From Cannabis sativa (taxonomy: Eukaryota; Streptophyta; Magnoliopsida; Rosales; Cannabaceae), in contig NC_083602.1 of assembly GCF_029168945.1 (NCBI RefSeq), forward strand, positions 66,670,600-66,734,599: a stretch of DNA of 64,000 bases, written 5' to 3'. Shown here in pieces: positions 23,012 to 34,116 of the stretch. Under the pieces are notes generated by a model, which saw only the letters and a list, made by a program, of their open reading frames with translations, searched no databases and was not told the DNA's origin. Numbering within the stretch: position 1 is the first letter of the stretch; each line of letters starts with the position of its first letter. The position numbers were made by a program, and so were the translations under genes.

Positions 23012-26000
23012 TGTTAGAAATATTTTACCAGGATCTAGATTTACTACTTTATTATTTTTTTGTCTACTTTCCAGAAAAAATAATTCCAGTTCGAAATAAA
23101 AAATATTTCAGTAACATATATTGCGATTTCTAAACTATCATCAAATAAGCACATAAACCACATGAAACCATCCAAATCAACACATAATATCGTTTTAATT
23201 CATATTTCATGAAAGTAAATCATTACCATGGCTCTGGTGCCAGTTGTTGGAAATATTTTACCAGGATCTAGATTTACTACCATGTATATTTTATTAACAT
23301 CCTAATATGAAGTATAAAATAATGAAATAAACACATATAAAGTTTAGGAAACCTTACATTGGGTGCAGCGGAATATAATGACTCCTTCCGTTCAGATCTC
23401 TAGCCCTTGATTCCTTATTGTAGCAGAGCATCACCAAGATCTGAATCTGGATCTCTTTCTCTCCTTCCTTTAGTTTGATTCTCCTTCTTGTTGATTGGAT
23501 TCTTCACAATCTTCCACACTATGATTAAGATACCAACTTGATGTGTGTGGGCACTCAGTCATTCACTAATGGCTGAAAAATATTTGTGAAGATAGGCTAT
23601 AGTGTTTTCGAAATTGAAGAAGAAAAAAGAAGGAAGAGATCTCATCAAAAGCTAGGTTATTAGCTTTGGAGGCATTAGTTGGATAATGAGTGTTGGGTTT
23701 TATGCCCTAAATAAAACTCTTTACAATCTGATTAGTTATCAATATAAGAAATTTGAAGTGATTGATGTTTGCATGAATTTTACATGCTAATGGTTTAATA
23801 TGTTTATTACATTCATACACACAAAATCAGTTAAATCCAGATCATATGTTTATTCATAATTACAGTATCGTCAACACAGTGGAATGTGATTGTGATCATA
23901 TGAATCAAAAGTTTTGGTCCCTGTTTCATCAGTGTTATTGGATTTACACTAATGTGATAATCAGCGATGATGTATACTTACACTTGGAGTAAGTGTTATG
24001 TTCTTTCCAGGACATTAGTAAAGTATACTAGTTTCGAATGTATGGAGTATACATTGGACTGGACCGATATTGCAACTAAGTTAAGATATTACAAACTTAC
24101 CGTTATACATATCTTTCCAAGTCAATATCAGTAGTTGATCTTAAGATTAAAAGAATCTAAATCCTGATATGCTTGGGCTCAACTCAGGAGTGCTATTCAT
24201 GTTCTTTGATTTATTAGTTAAGCCTACTTTTGGGTCAGGGTGATACGTATATTTTGGGAACATGATAGTATGATTGAGTGGGAGTGCTGAACATAAATAT
24301 GGAATCTATAGCTTCTACTGGTGTATAGAAGTCAAGTGATGATTCCCTTCGAGCTTAGCAAATAGAAGTAAATGGATGAGCTCTTGTTTAACTGACTAAT
24401 TATTAGATCACTAAACACCATTTACAGGTAGCTAAGTGTTTTAAGGGGCAAAATACATTGAGGGGTGAGAACGGTAAAGAAATCCCATCTCGATGTAGAT
24501 CATCTATATAGAGGATCTTTAAATCACAATAAGATTATAACAATGGTTAAATGAGATAGTATATTGATATCGTGGAACATACAATATGCTCTATATAAGT
24601 CTGAGAGTGCAATTCTAAGTTCTAAGAGTGGATTCAACGAAGAATTAATAAGTAGGAATTTACTTGGTAAATTTGGTTCACTTATTGGAAGCTCAGCATA
24701 TAGATCCATGGTCCCCATTCTAGTTGAGAACATTCTGCTTGTAAGACTCATTAATTGATTCGTGATTGATCAATTATAATTCTAAAGTTAGACTATGTCT
24801 AATTTTATGAATTTTCACTAAGCAGGGGTGAAATTGTAAAGAAAAGAGATTCTAGGTTTATTTATTTATTAATGGACTTTATATGTCTAATTAATAATTA
24901 AATTAAATGACAATATTATTTAATAATCTGTTTTAGTTATTAAATAATTAGTTTTGGCATTTAAAAGGTTAGAATTGGAAAATTTGCATTTTTGAGAAAA
25001 TAGAGATAAAATTTGATAAAATTGCAAAATTAAGTGAGGCCCATTACTACACCATGGCCGGCCACTTAATGTGCTTTTTCAAATTAATATTTTCATTATT
25101 TTAATGCCAAATAAATCCTAACCTAAACCTAGTAGTTGCCTATAAATAGAAAGTGATGGCTCAGTCAAATCACAAGTTTTTAATAACCTTTTCTGACAGA
25201 AATTTCTCTCTTCAGAAAAACTGAGCCTTCCCCACTTTCTATACCTGGCCGAAATCCCTCTCTCTTTTCTCCTTCATCTTTTTCGTGACCCTAGTGAAAG
25301 AGTAAGTGCCCACACACAGCAAGCAGTAACTCAATCATAGATTGGAAGACTGTGAAGGATCAAACTTGAAGAAGAAGGACATTCGGGCTCAGATCTTGAT
25401 TATACTCTGCTACAGAAAGGAATCAAGGGTTAGAGATCTGAGTGGAAGGAGACATTAATTCCGCTGCATCAATGTAAGGTTTTCTTAACTTTATATGTGT
25501 TTAATTTATCGTTTTAGAAAGTTCATATTTAGGGTGTTTAAACAACATACTTGTGAGTAGATCTAAGATCCTGGTAAAATAATTTCCAACAATGACACCA
25601 TAACCTTCCTTTTATACTATTCTTCAATAGGGTTAGGGTTGAATTAAATGGATTAAAAAAGAATAAAATATTGGGCAATAAATCACACTTGACCGCACAC
25701 TTAAGTGAGCCAATCCCTAGTTACAATTTTGCCACTTTATTTCAACCACTTATTCTTCTTTTCAATAATACCATATTTTCCAATTCAACCTTATACATGC
25801 CAAACTATTTATTTAATAATTAAAATAAATATCAAATAAAATTGTCATTTATAATATTTATTAATTAGACTCCATAAAGTCTCTTAATTAACAAATAAAC
25901 CCCAAAACACTATTTCTTCACAATCAAGCCATAACATAGTGAAAATTCATAAACTAGACATAGTCTAACTTTAGAATTATAATTGATTAATCAAAATCAA

Positions 26001-27037
26001 TTAACTGAGTCTTACAAGTAGTATGGTCTCAACTAGTATGGGGACCATGGGCCTATATAACCGAGCTTCCAATAAGCCGAACCGAATTTACCAAGTAAAT
26101 TCCCTAACTAATTAATTCCTTATTGAATCCACACTTAGAACTTGGAATTACACTCTCAGTCATATAGAACGCTCTATATGTTCCACGATATAGATACGCT
26201 ATTAATTATCCATTGTTATAATCCTAATTTGATCAATGACCCTCTAATAGATGATCTACATTGAATAGGAACTAAATTACCGTTACACCTTTAATATATT
26301 TTATCCTTAAAACACTTAGCTTCGTATAAATGATATTTCAGCGAAGTGAAATGAGATCTCCACCATTTATCTCTGTTTAGCCAAGCTTGAAGGATATCAT
26401 CGTTTCACTTCTAAATTCCTATAGAAGTTATAGACTCCATATTTATGTTAGCGCTCCCACTCAATTATATTATCATGTTCCCAAAATGTACGTATCACCC
26501 TGACCCAAAAGTAGGCTTAACTAACAAATCAAAGAACATGTATAATACTCTTGAGATCGAACCTAACCATATCAGGATTAAGATCATTTGATCTAGGATC
26601 AACAGGTGATATTGAATTGAATAGATATTACGTAAATTTTAACAAATCTAATCAAAGTTCAATATCGGTCCCTTCCGATGTATACTCCATACATCCGATA
26701 CTGGTAAACTTTGCCAATGCCCTGGAAAGGACATAACACTTATCCAAGGTGTAAGAATACCTATCGATGATTATCATGTCAGTCTAAATCCAGTGAATTG
26801 ACAAATCAGGGAATAAACTTTCGAACATATAATTAAGATTATATTCCGCTGTGCTGACAACACTATAATCATTAACAAATTCATATGTTCTGGACTTAAA
26901 TAGAATTCATACATTATATATATAATCATGAAATAAATCATGTGAACCATGCAACATTAAATGTTATTTTTGATCTTTATTAATAAGTAAATCTAATTAT
27001 ATTGAAACGAGTTTTATTTAGGGCACAAAACCCAATA
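23012..27037 (-). mobile_element. Copia-type element remnant: LTR, primer site, short interior and LTR end
   Basis: On the minus strand an LTR runs from 27037 to 23245, broken by the insertion at 23691-25591, so its own length is about 1.9 kb. Next to its 3' end is a primer-binding site reading TGGCACCAGAGCC, two changes from the initiator-Met tRNA complement. About 200 bp of interior follow, then a 34-bp copy of the LTR 3' end (23012-23045). Interior genes and most of the second LTR are lost. Flanking bases GTGTG and TTGTG allow a degenerate target duplication. Confidence 0.75.
23691..25591 (+). mobile_element. Solo copia LTR, 1901 bp, nested in the opposite LTR
   Basis: Starts TGTTGGGTTTTATGCCC and ends ATAATTTCCAACA, with TG...CA and short inverted ends. 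Flanks ATGAG and ATGAC agree at 4 of 5 positions. A TATA box (CTATAAATAGA) at 25140-25150 marks the U3/R promoter. It belongs to the same family as the LTR it has entered, but in the opposite orientation. Confidence 0.85.
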
Positions 27038-27189
27038 TTGTGTCACTAAAACCTACTCCTAATTTTTTAGTGACCCACACTTTTATGCGTGTCACTAAAT
27101 AGTGTCACTAAAAGCCTAATTGGTAGTAGTGAAATCTAGTGAGACAAAACTTGGTCAAGAAAAAAAGAGTGTAGTATGAAATTGCTCTC

Positions 27190-28273
27190 CCTTATTTTTG
27201 CATTCATGGAGATCTTTTAATCTACACATTTCCATCTTGTAAACCATTTTCTAGAAAGTGGATGTTGGTAATGACTTTGTAAATAAGTATGCAAGATTAT
27301 CACTTGATCAAATTTCTTGAACATCGATATCACCATTCTCTTGAAGATTGTGTGTAAAGAAATTTTTTAGTAAAAAGTGTTTGGTTCTATCTCATTTAAT
27401 GTACCCTCCTTTAAGATGCAAGTAGCATTATCTTCATAGAGAGTGTTGGTACTTCTTTATTGGATGTTAATCCACATGTTCTTCGACTATGTTGTGCCAT
27501 TGATCTTAGCCATACACATTCTCGACTTGCCTTGTAAATTACAAGTATCACAGCATGATTTGAGAAAGTAGCCACCAGAGTTTGTTTTGTTGACCGCCAG
27601 GATATAGCAGTGTCACCATGAGTGAACAAATAGTCATTTTGAGATCTAGCTTTATGTGGATCAGATAAATATCCTGCATCTGCGTAGCCAATAAGTTGTG
27701 ACCCACAATTATTAGAATAGAACAATCATTTATCAATAGTACCTTGGAGATAGCGAAGTATGTGCTTAATCCCTTTCCAATATTGTGTATATGTTGGAGC
27801 AAAACTAAATCTTGCTAACAAATTGACAGAGAAAGCTATATTAGGTATTCTAAAGTTAGCAAGATACATTAATGCTCCTATTGCATTAAGATATGGTACT
27901 TGTGGACCAAGGAGCTCTTCATGTTCTTCTCGAGGCCAAAAATGATCTTTTTCCACATCAAGTGATTTAACTACTATTGGGCTACTTAATGGGTATGATT
28001 TATCCATACAAAACTGTCTCAAAATCTTTTTAGTAAAGTTAACTGATGAATGAAAATTCCACCTTTTAAATGCTCATTTTGTAAACCAAGGCAAAATTTT
28101 ATTTTTCCTAAATCTTTCATTTCGAACTCTTTTTTTAGATATTTCACAACTTCTAAAAGTTTTTTAGGAGTTTCAATAATATATAAATCATTAGCATAAA
28201 CAATATTGATAACGAACTCAGAACTTGAACATTTTATAAAAATACATGGAGAAATAGGATCATGTATATACTT
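27190..28273 (-). pseudogene. Ty1/copia reverse transcriptase / RNase H remnant
   Basis: Minus-strand translation gives, in order, the end of the RT palm and thumb (MKDLGKIKFCLGLQ, then MYLANFRIPNIAFSVNLLAR and KHILRYLQGT) and RNase H (GYADAGYLSDPHKARSQ, FTHGDTAISWRSTKQTLVAT, ASRECVWLRSM). A degraded tail with GTKHILLK and DQVIILHTYLQ-like pieces reaches 27190. Stops and frameshifts separate the blocks. The upstream part (integrase, gag) is missing because another LTR begins at about 28274. Confidence 0.9.
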
Positions 28274-29068
28274 CTGTTATCCACATTTATGACATTAGAA
28301 ACGTGGGTTCCAAGTCAGCATTCAAGACCCGTTAGTGGGACCCTCATCAATAATAAAGTGGGCCAAGCCCACCTGGGTATGCCCTTCTAGGAGCTATCTT
28401 GGTTTTAAACTTGTAGAGTCTTCCGCCCTTAGCGGATCGAGCCCAGAAGACACCTCTGGTATCATGAGGTCGGAGGCCTAAGATGGTACCTTCTCAGAAG
28501 ACTCTTCCAATTTCCCTATTTATTCCTACCTATAAATAAGGAAATTCTAGATGTCAGGTCATGCTAGAATAACATATCACGATTAAAGGGGAAACTTCCC
28601 GTAGCAAACGCTATGTAGTTATTCATAATAATCATCCACTAGTAGCGGACACGGTTTTGACTTAATCAACCAAACTCCGATCTGCCTAGTCAGTAGATCG
28701 TATTCTTCATGGGCTGAACTTCACGAAAAAGCTTGAAGATATTGTTCAATTGTAAACTCCCCGGTAGAGGGAAAATGGGAAATCCTAATGTAATTCTCCA
28801 ACTACTATAAATACCTTACTAATCTCATGGATTAGGGGTTGAGCTCTCTTGCGTACTTTGCTCAGGAAAACTTACGAACATACATCTTGTGTATCTCTTA
28901 AAGTGTTTAGAAGTAAGCAGCTTACTGAATAAAACTAACTCGTGGACTAAGGCTAGTTAACGCCCAAACCATAGAAAAAGTGGTTGTCTCTTTTTATACT
29001 TTCTCTTTCGGTCGTTATTTCTTCAGTTCTTATTATTTTTATTCCGTTTCCAAAAATTTCAAAAAATA
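28274..29068 (+). mobile_element. LTR of a Ty3-type element (about 795 bp)
   Basis: Starts about TGTTATCCACATTTATGACA and precedes the plant Ty3 leader phrase TTTTGGTGCTTTCATTAAGAG (29071-29091). Contains a TATA box (CTATAAATACC near 28805) and the ACTCGTGGACTAAGGCTAGTTAACGCC region (28941-28967) usual near the R/U5 of such elements. Exact ends are inferred; the matching 3' LTR is not in the window. Confidence 0.6.
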
Positions 29069-29131
29069 TTTTGGTGCTTTCATTAAGAGTTGAAGGAAGC
29101 AGTGAGACCACCAGTTAATTACTTCCGAGTA

Positions 29132-31260
29132 ATCATGGCCCTCACCAAAACCAAATTTGGTCTTTGTTTCAGTGGTCCTATCACCAAAGCAGGAGATACG
29201 AGTGATCCCAAAGAGGTGACTAGCCTCCAGAAAAGCTATTGAGACGAGGACCAAAATTTAGATGCTCCTATCGTAGAGGATGCATAGTCAGGAAAAAGTA
29301 GTTCTGAAGACGTTAAAGCTAACGCTGATGGTGCGCCGCAGCATATGCATGAAGACGACCCTTAAGACAAAGCCACTGAGAATAATGTTGGAGAAAAAAG
29401 CCAGCCTGATAAATCCAACCCCGTTGTCATTATGGTGTGACAACTGCAACTAACTGAAAGGAGGTTATCTCAACAAGATTAATTCAATGAGATATTACTT
29501 TGCAAGATGGCCAGAATGGAGGCTGTAATGACCGCATTGACTAAGACGGCTCTAGACATACGAGCCCCTCCAACAACAAATGCACCTGAGAAGGCCGATT
29601 TAAAGGACTGTAGACCTTCAGGTGTTCACAAAGATAAGAACAAGGGAGTCTCTACTGAGGAGCCAAATAGGAATCCTTCCACAAAGTAGCCCAACAAGTC
29701 TAAAGCTCCTGAATAACCTCAATAGAGGAGGAAAGGAAACCACGCTTCAGGGCGTGGAGACCAAACCAATTCTAGATGTAGAGTCACACAGAAAGACAAT
29801 AAAATAGACGCTGGGACACAGAAGCCAGAGTCTTGAAAGAAAACACCCCCTCTTAGTGATTCCAGCAATCATGACGAGGAGGTTGAAGAAGTGCATCCAG
29901 TATCAGATAACTGTGGCAAAAGCCTTTCTACAAATGATCTTCAAAGAAAACTAGATGCTAAAAAGGAAAGAGCTAAAGCCAAAAAAGTAAGACCCCACGG
30001 AAACGATTTGAGGAATCACATCAATGATCGCGTTTGCAAAAGAGAATCCTCTAGTGATAAGACTCAACGTCTTGAACGTAAAGTTGAAGAGTTGATGAAG
30101 ATCATTGAAAAGATCTCTAGGAAATAAAGTGGCGTCGTGCTCGACTTTGAGGAAGAGGACACAGAGCCTTATGTGAAGAAATTATTGATGCACCATTGTC
30201 AGAGCATTTCAGGATGTCCTATATGGAATTGTATGAAGAACGAACGGACCCCAGGGACCATTTGTCCAAGTATAATTGCATCATGTAAGTAGTCAAGCCC
30301 AGTGATGATGCTAAATGTTTGTGCTTTTCATTAACATTAAGTAAGTCCGCAAAGAACTTGCGAAAGAGGTTGTCTCCAGGATTGATCCACAACTTGAGAG
30401 ACCTACAAGCGATGTTTAGGAAACAATTTATAGCAGCCAATGATTACAATTTGGAAGCCAGCTCCTTGACAAGCGTCAAGCCAACAACAAGGAGAAAGTC
30501 TGAAGAAGTTCATCCAGCGCATGATGGATGTGGCTACCAAGACAAAGGTCACAGTTGACATGAAAATGGTGGCTTTAACATCAGGACTAACAACTAGATC
30601 TTTACTATGGGGAGATCTTCAACGTAAAAGGGAAGACACCTTAAGTGAATTCTTAAGAAGAGCTTAAGGATTCATAAATCTAGAAGACGCTTATGCCTAA
30701 GCATATGGAGTACTCCCCAAACCCTCGACCAAAGTAGCAAATGCCTAACCTTCACATATGACAACTCCATCTATTTACCCTCCCCAACGGCTTTTACTAC
30801 TCCCACGGTGTATGGACCAAGTACTTCCATACAGCCAACTATAGAGACTAGTTTTTCCTGGCTTGGGGCTGCACAGACAGGATACAATTTCGTTCCTAGA
30901 TAAACAAACTAGAAAGCAAAAGCTGTAGAATCCAACGTAACTCATTCTAGGAGCAAAAGGAGTACAAAGGGTCCAAATCAAAGTGAATATGCAAAGAAAG
31001 GCAAGACACAAGATTTAAGATACACTGAGTATACAAGGCTCATAGATACTCGAGAGAATGTATACAAGGCAACCTACAACATGGTACACTACAGGAAGCC
31101 TCTGCCAATATACAAGGGCAGAAAACATAGAAGAGACATAAATTAAAAGTGTGAATATCATAGTGATATTTGTCATACTACCAATTAGTGTGACTACTTA
31201 AGAGATGAAATAGAAAGGTTGGTACGGAACAGACACTTGAACAATTAGGTTAGAATCCCA
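29132..31260 (+). pseudogene. Ty3-type gag remnant
   Basis: Fragments in shifting frames follow the plant Ty3 gag order: a start at MALTKTKFGLCFSG (29134), a charged coiled region LERKVEELMKIIEKIS (30069), the capsid core ISEHF-like part then YMELYEERTDPRDHLSKYN (30220-30276), LRKRLSPGLIHNLRDLQAMF (30361) and KQFIAANDYN, and the C-terminal CEYHSDICHTTN / CDYLRDEIERLVRNR block (31152-31228). At least six stops or frameshifts. No protease or pol follows, because minus-strand sequence begins near 31262. Confidence 0.75.
30921..31066 (+). repeat. Gag segment repeated at 33461-33590
   Basis: Landmarks ATCCAACGTAACTCATTC, AGCAAAAGGAGTACAA, GACACAAGA and ATACTCGAGAGAATGTATA occur in the same order and orientation at 33461-33590. 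The two copies bracket the minus-strand coiled-coil region. Confidence 0.8.
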
Positions 31261-31261
31261 G

Positions 31262-33435
31262 TCATCTATCCAGGATAGGTAGTTGCACATGGACAGCTTT
31301 TCGTTCCCAAACAATAGGGAGCCATAAATCCTCCTTATGGAGTAAGCCACCTGCCACTTGGAGATGTCCCTTCAAATTTGAGCTTTCACCCTCCAGTTTG
31401 GTGATTCTTTTGTGGGATTCCTCAAGAGTTTTTGCAGTTGTAGCCAGCTTACTCTCAGCCTCCTCTGCCCTCTTGATGGCCTTTGCTTCCACTGCCTCTA
31501 CTTTCTGCTGCAGGTCGAGATGGAAATTTATCTTTTTCTCTAGAGTAGTCTCATTAATGAATTTGTCTTCGATAACATGGGCTTGTCTATCGTACTCCTG
31601 GGATAAGGTGTCAATCTTTTTATCCTTTTCTTAGACATTAAGCTTGGCCTACTTCAGACTAGCTTCCAATTCTTTAATACAGGTAAGAGCCTTGGAATGC
31701 AAGTCCTTATACTTGTCTCCCCAGTCCTTCTCCACTTTGGTTGCCTTTTTTCACGAGCCAAAGATTTGTCTAAGGAGTCGGACACCCTCTGCTTTATGTT
31801 GGCTTCCATTTTGGCATTTGCTTTAGCTAAAGCTCTCTCTACCTCTTCTCTCCTCTACTCAGCGTTTGCCTGCTCTGCCCTTAGCACCTCCAAGTTGTAA
31901 GCTAGTTGGACGATTAGGGAGCAGTTCCTCTCTGCCATCAGGCCAATCTGCGAAAGAAGGAACATAAGTGAATCAAAATAAAGTAAGGACACTAAACCTT
32001 CATTTGTGTCAGAGAAGTGTTAAATTTAAAAAATTAGCATGGATCTTCATGAAGTCGGCCACATACATTGGATCCCTACTTGCCATCATGGCAAACCTAT
32101 CAGCCTTAAGCCTATAGCCTATGGTAGCGCTTTGTTCCAATAAGTCGGCCAAAAATGGTAACACGTCGGTCCCAACGCGAGGATGCAACTTCTCCATCAT
32201 CTCTACTCTATTCACAAGAGGAGGGGTAGCTTTGTTCCACCTGTCATAATCGACAAACTTAGTATTACGCTTGGAGGAGATACTGGTGGATAGTTTCTTC
32301 ATCTCCTCAACTTCGTAACCACACCTTTTTTAGTAAAACTGATCCACTACTTCCAGGCAAGCTTCGTCCCCTTTTATCAACTGCAAAGGTCTGACAAGAA
32401 GTGTGAAAGGTGCCGAAGGTAGTGGAGGCAACTCAGTCCTATCCCTGGACAGTTGAGTCAAGGTGGCTGGCATAACTTTAAGCGCAAGGGGTGGCAGACG
32501 AGGATCTCGATTATCCCTTGATGTTCAAGTACTTTTCCTAGGTGGCCTTCTGCCATCATGAGAATTAGACCCCCTTCAGAATTGAGTATTTGTTGATTGC
32601 CTCCTTGAGGCTACCAGATGCAAGACTTTCTCTTTGGTCTACACCCTCACCTTTTTGTTAGCACCACCGTTAGATGAACCTGCTTGCTTCTTCATCACTA
32701 TAGGACCGTCGTAGTTTGAGCTTTCCCCTCTAGACCTATCCAAAGGCTCCATAAACAGGACAGGCTCAATCAGGTCCACAATGGCAGTGGATGCAGCCTC
32801 CATACCCATGAGCCTTAGGAGCAGCTTCTGGATTCGAGGTCGGTAGTGTTGGTTCCTGGGACCTACTCCTAGAAGCTTGATTCTCCTCTCTGCCATCACC
32901 GCCCCCTTGGGAAATCTCTTAAATCTTGTCAGAGTGAGTCTTGACACTGCCTAAGAATTTGTTTGATAGCCCAATTTGAAGAGTGGCTGGTTGATCTATA
33001 CAAAACAACAAAAAATCACTCAAACAAAACTATAACAATAGTTATGGTTCTTATAACATATCATCATGCAAGACATTAAGACGGTCCAAACCATTAATCC
33101 TAGCATAATTGACTTTTCTTGTCAACTTGTCAGCTTTGGTCGAGACGGTGCTTGTTGAGACAATGCTAGGTTTGCTTCCTGAGTCAGTCTTTAAAAACTT
33201 CATCTCTTTTCTTACTTCCTGTATTCAAACAAACACTTGAGCTCTTTCATTGAACTCGGTGATGTTTTTCACTGGCCGACCTTGTAGGTCATCCCATAGC
33301 TCGCCTCTAGCAGTAGAGAGATCAGTTGTGATCCCTGCCTGAAGAGCAATAAGCTGGGTACTATCGTCCATATTTCTCACCCTCACAGCAGCTGTGCTAA
33401 AACAACTTAAGTAGGCCTTAAGCGTCCCACCCAAC
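31262..33435 (-). pseudogene. Coiled-coil ORF plus gag fragment of a second Ty3-like element
   Basis: Minus strand from 33434 reads GTLKAYLSCFSTAAVRVRNM, then ALQAGITTDL and ITEFNERAQVFV, matching the plant Ty3 gag capsid C-terminal pattern. Further along, 32302-32009 gives a 97-residue frame (RWNKATPPLVNRVEMMEKLH) with no recognised domain. 31960-31262 is rich in Ala/Glu/Lys heptads (RAEQANAE, ALAKANAKMEA, ESKLATTAKTLEESHKRITK), a broken coiled coil of the type found in ORFs accompanying plant retroelements. Frames are interrupted throughout. Relation between the gag piece and the coiled-coil piece is inferred from shared strand and adjacency only. Confidence 0.5.
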
Positions 33436-33589
33436 TATTGCTTTATGTTAGTGAGTGAAGATCCAACGTAACTCATTCCAGAAGCAAAAGGAGTACAATG
33501 GGTCCAAATTGAAGCGAATCTGCAAAGAAAGGAAAGACACAAGAATTAAGATACAATGAGTATACAAGTCTCATTGATACTCGAGAGAA

Positions 33590-34110
33590 TGTATATACTG
33601 AGTATACAAGTCTCATAGGTATTTATTTAGTTAAAAAATTAAATATGATTTAATTCAAGGGTTGTTAACTAGTATAAATAGAAGCATGATTTTAGAAATT
33701 AGACTACACTTCCTGAAAACTTAATTTTTGATATTAGAGAGAGAAAAAGGAAATTGATTTTTCTCTCATCTGTTCTTGCTCATGTGTTGAGAATCAACAA
33801 GTAATAAGCCTATACAATTTATCCTAATAGCCCACACAATCCTTGTGTGTGGTGGAATGATTTGGAAGACACTGGTATGGGTCCAATTACAATTTCCTCA
33901 TTATCTAAATTAAGGGATACAACATATGAAAAGTTTCAAGGATACCCTGATAGGCATCAAGAGATATCTTCTAAACTTACTATTATTATGTTTTGATTTA
34001 ATGTACACACATCTGGCGATCCATTGGGATATGGTACACTGATAATTAGATAATACGAAATACTTCTGTTGCGTACCTGATTTAGTACCAAAAAAACCAA
34101 CACCTCCCTC
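33590..34110 (+). other. LTR-like fragment of unassigned family
   Basis: Contains a TATA-like AGTATAAATAGA (33674-33685), a short leader and CCCACACAATCCTTGTGTGTGG (a 22-base inverted repeat around 33831-33852), typical of LTR U3/R sequence, but no clear ends. No gene seen. Confidence 0.35.
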
Positions 34111-34116
34111 TCTCAT

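Larger units (their letters stand above)
21158..27131. mobile_element. Non-autonomous CACTA element with nested retrotransposon, TSD AAA
   Basis: Left end CACTATTAGAAAATTGAG and right end CTAATTGGTAGTAGTG are inverted versions of the CACTA terminus, flanked by AAA on both sides (21155-21157 and 27132-27134). Subterminal zones carry many copies of GTGACAC / GTCACTA words in both orientations (21180-21445, 22755-22980, 27041-27115). Without the retrotransposon at 23012-27037 the element is about 1.95 kb. It has no transposase. It contains a tandem duplication, a (GA)n run, a GC-rich open frame and a large palindrome. Confidence 0.85.

Noticed and set aside
33225..33434. Independent small host gene
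   Set aside because: The sequence matches the Ty3 gag capsid C-terminal pattern and continues into decayed retroelement sequence.
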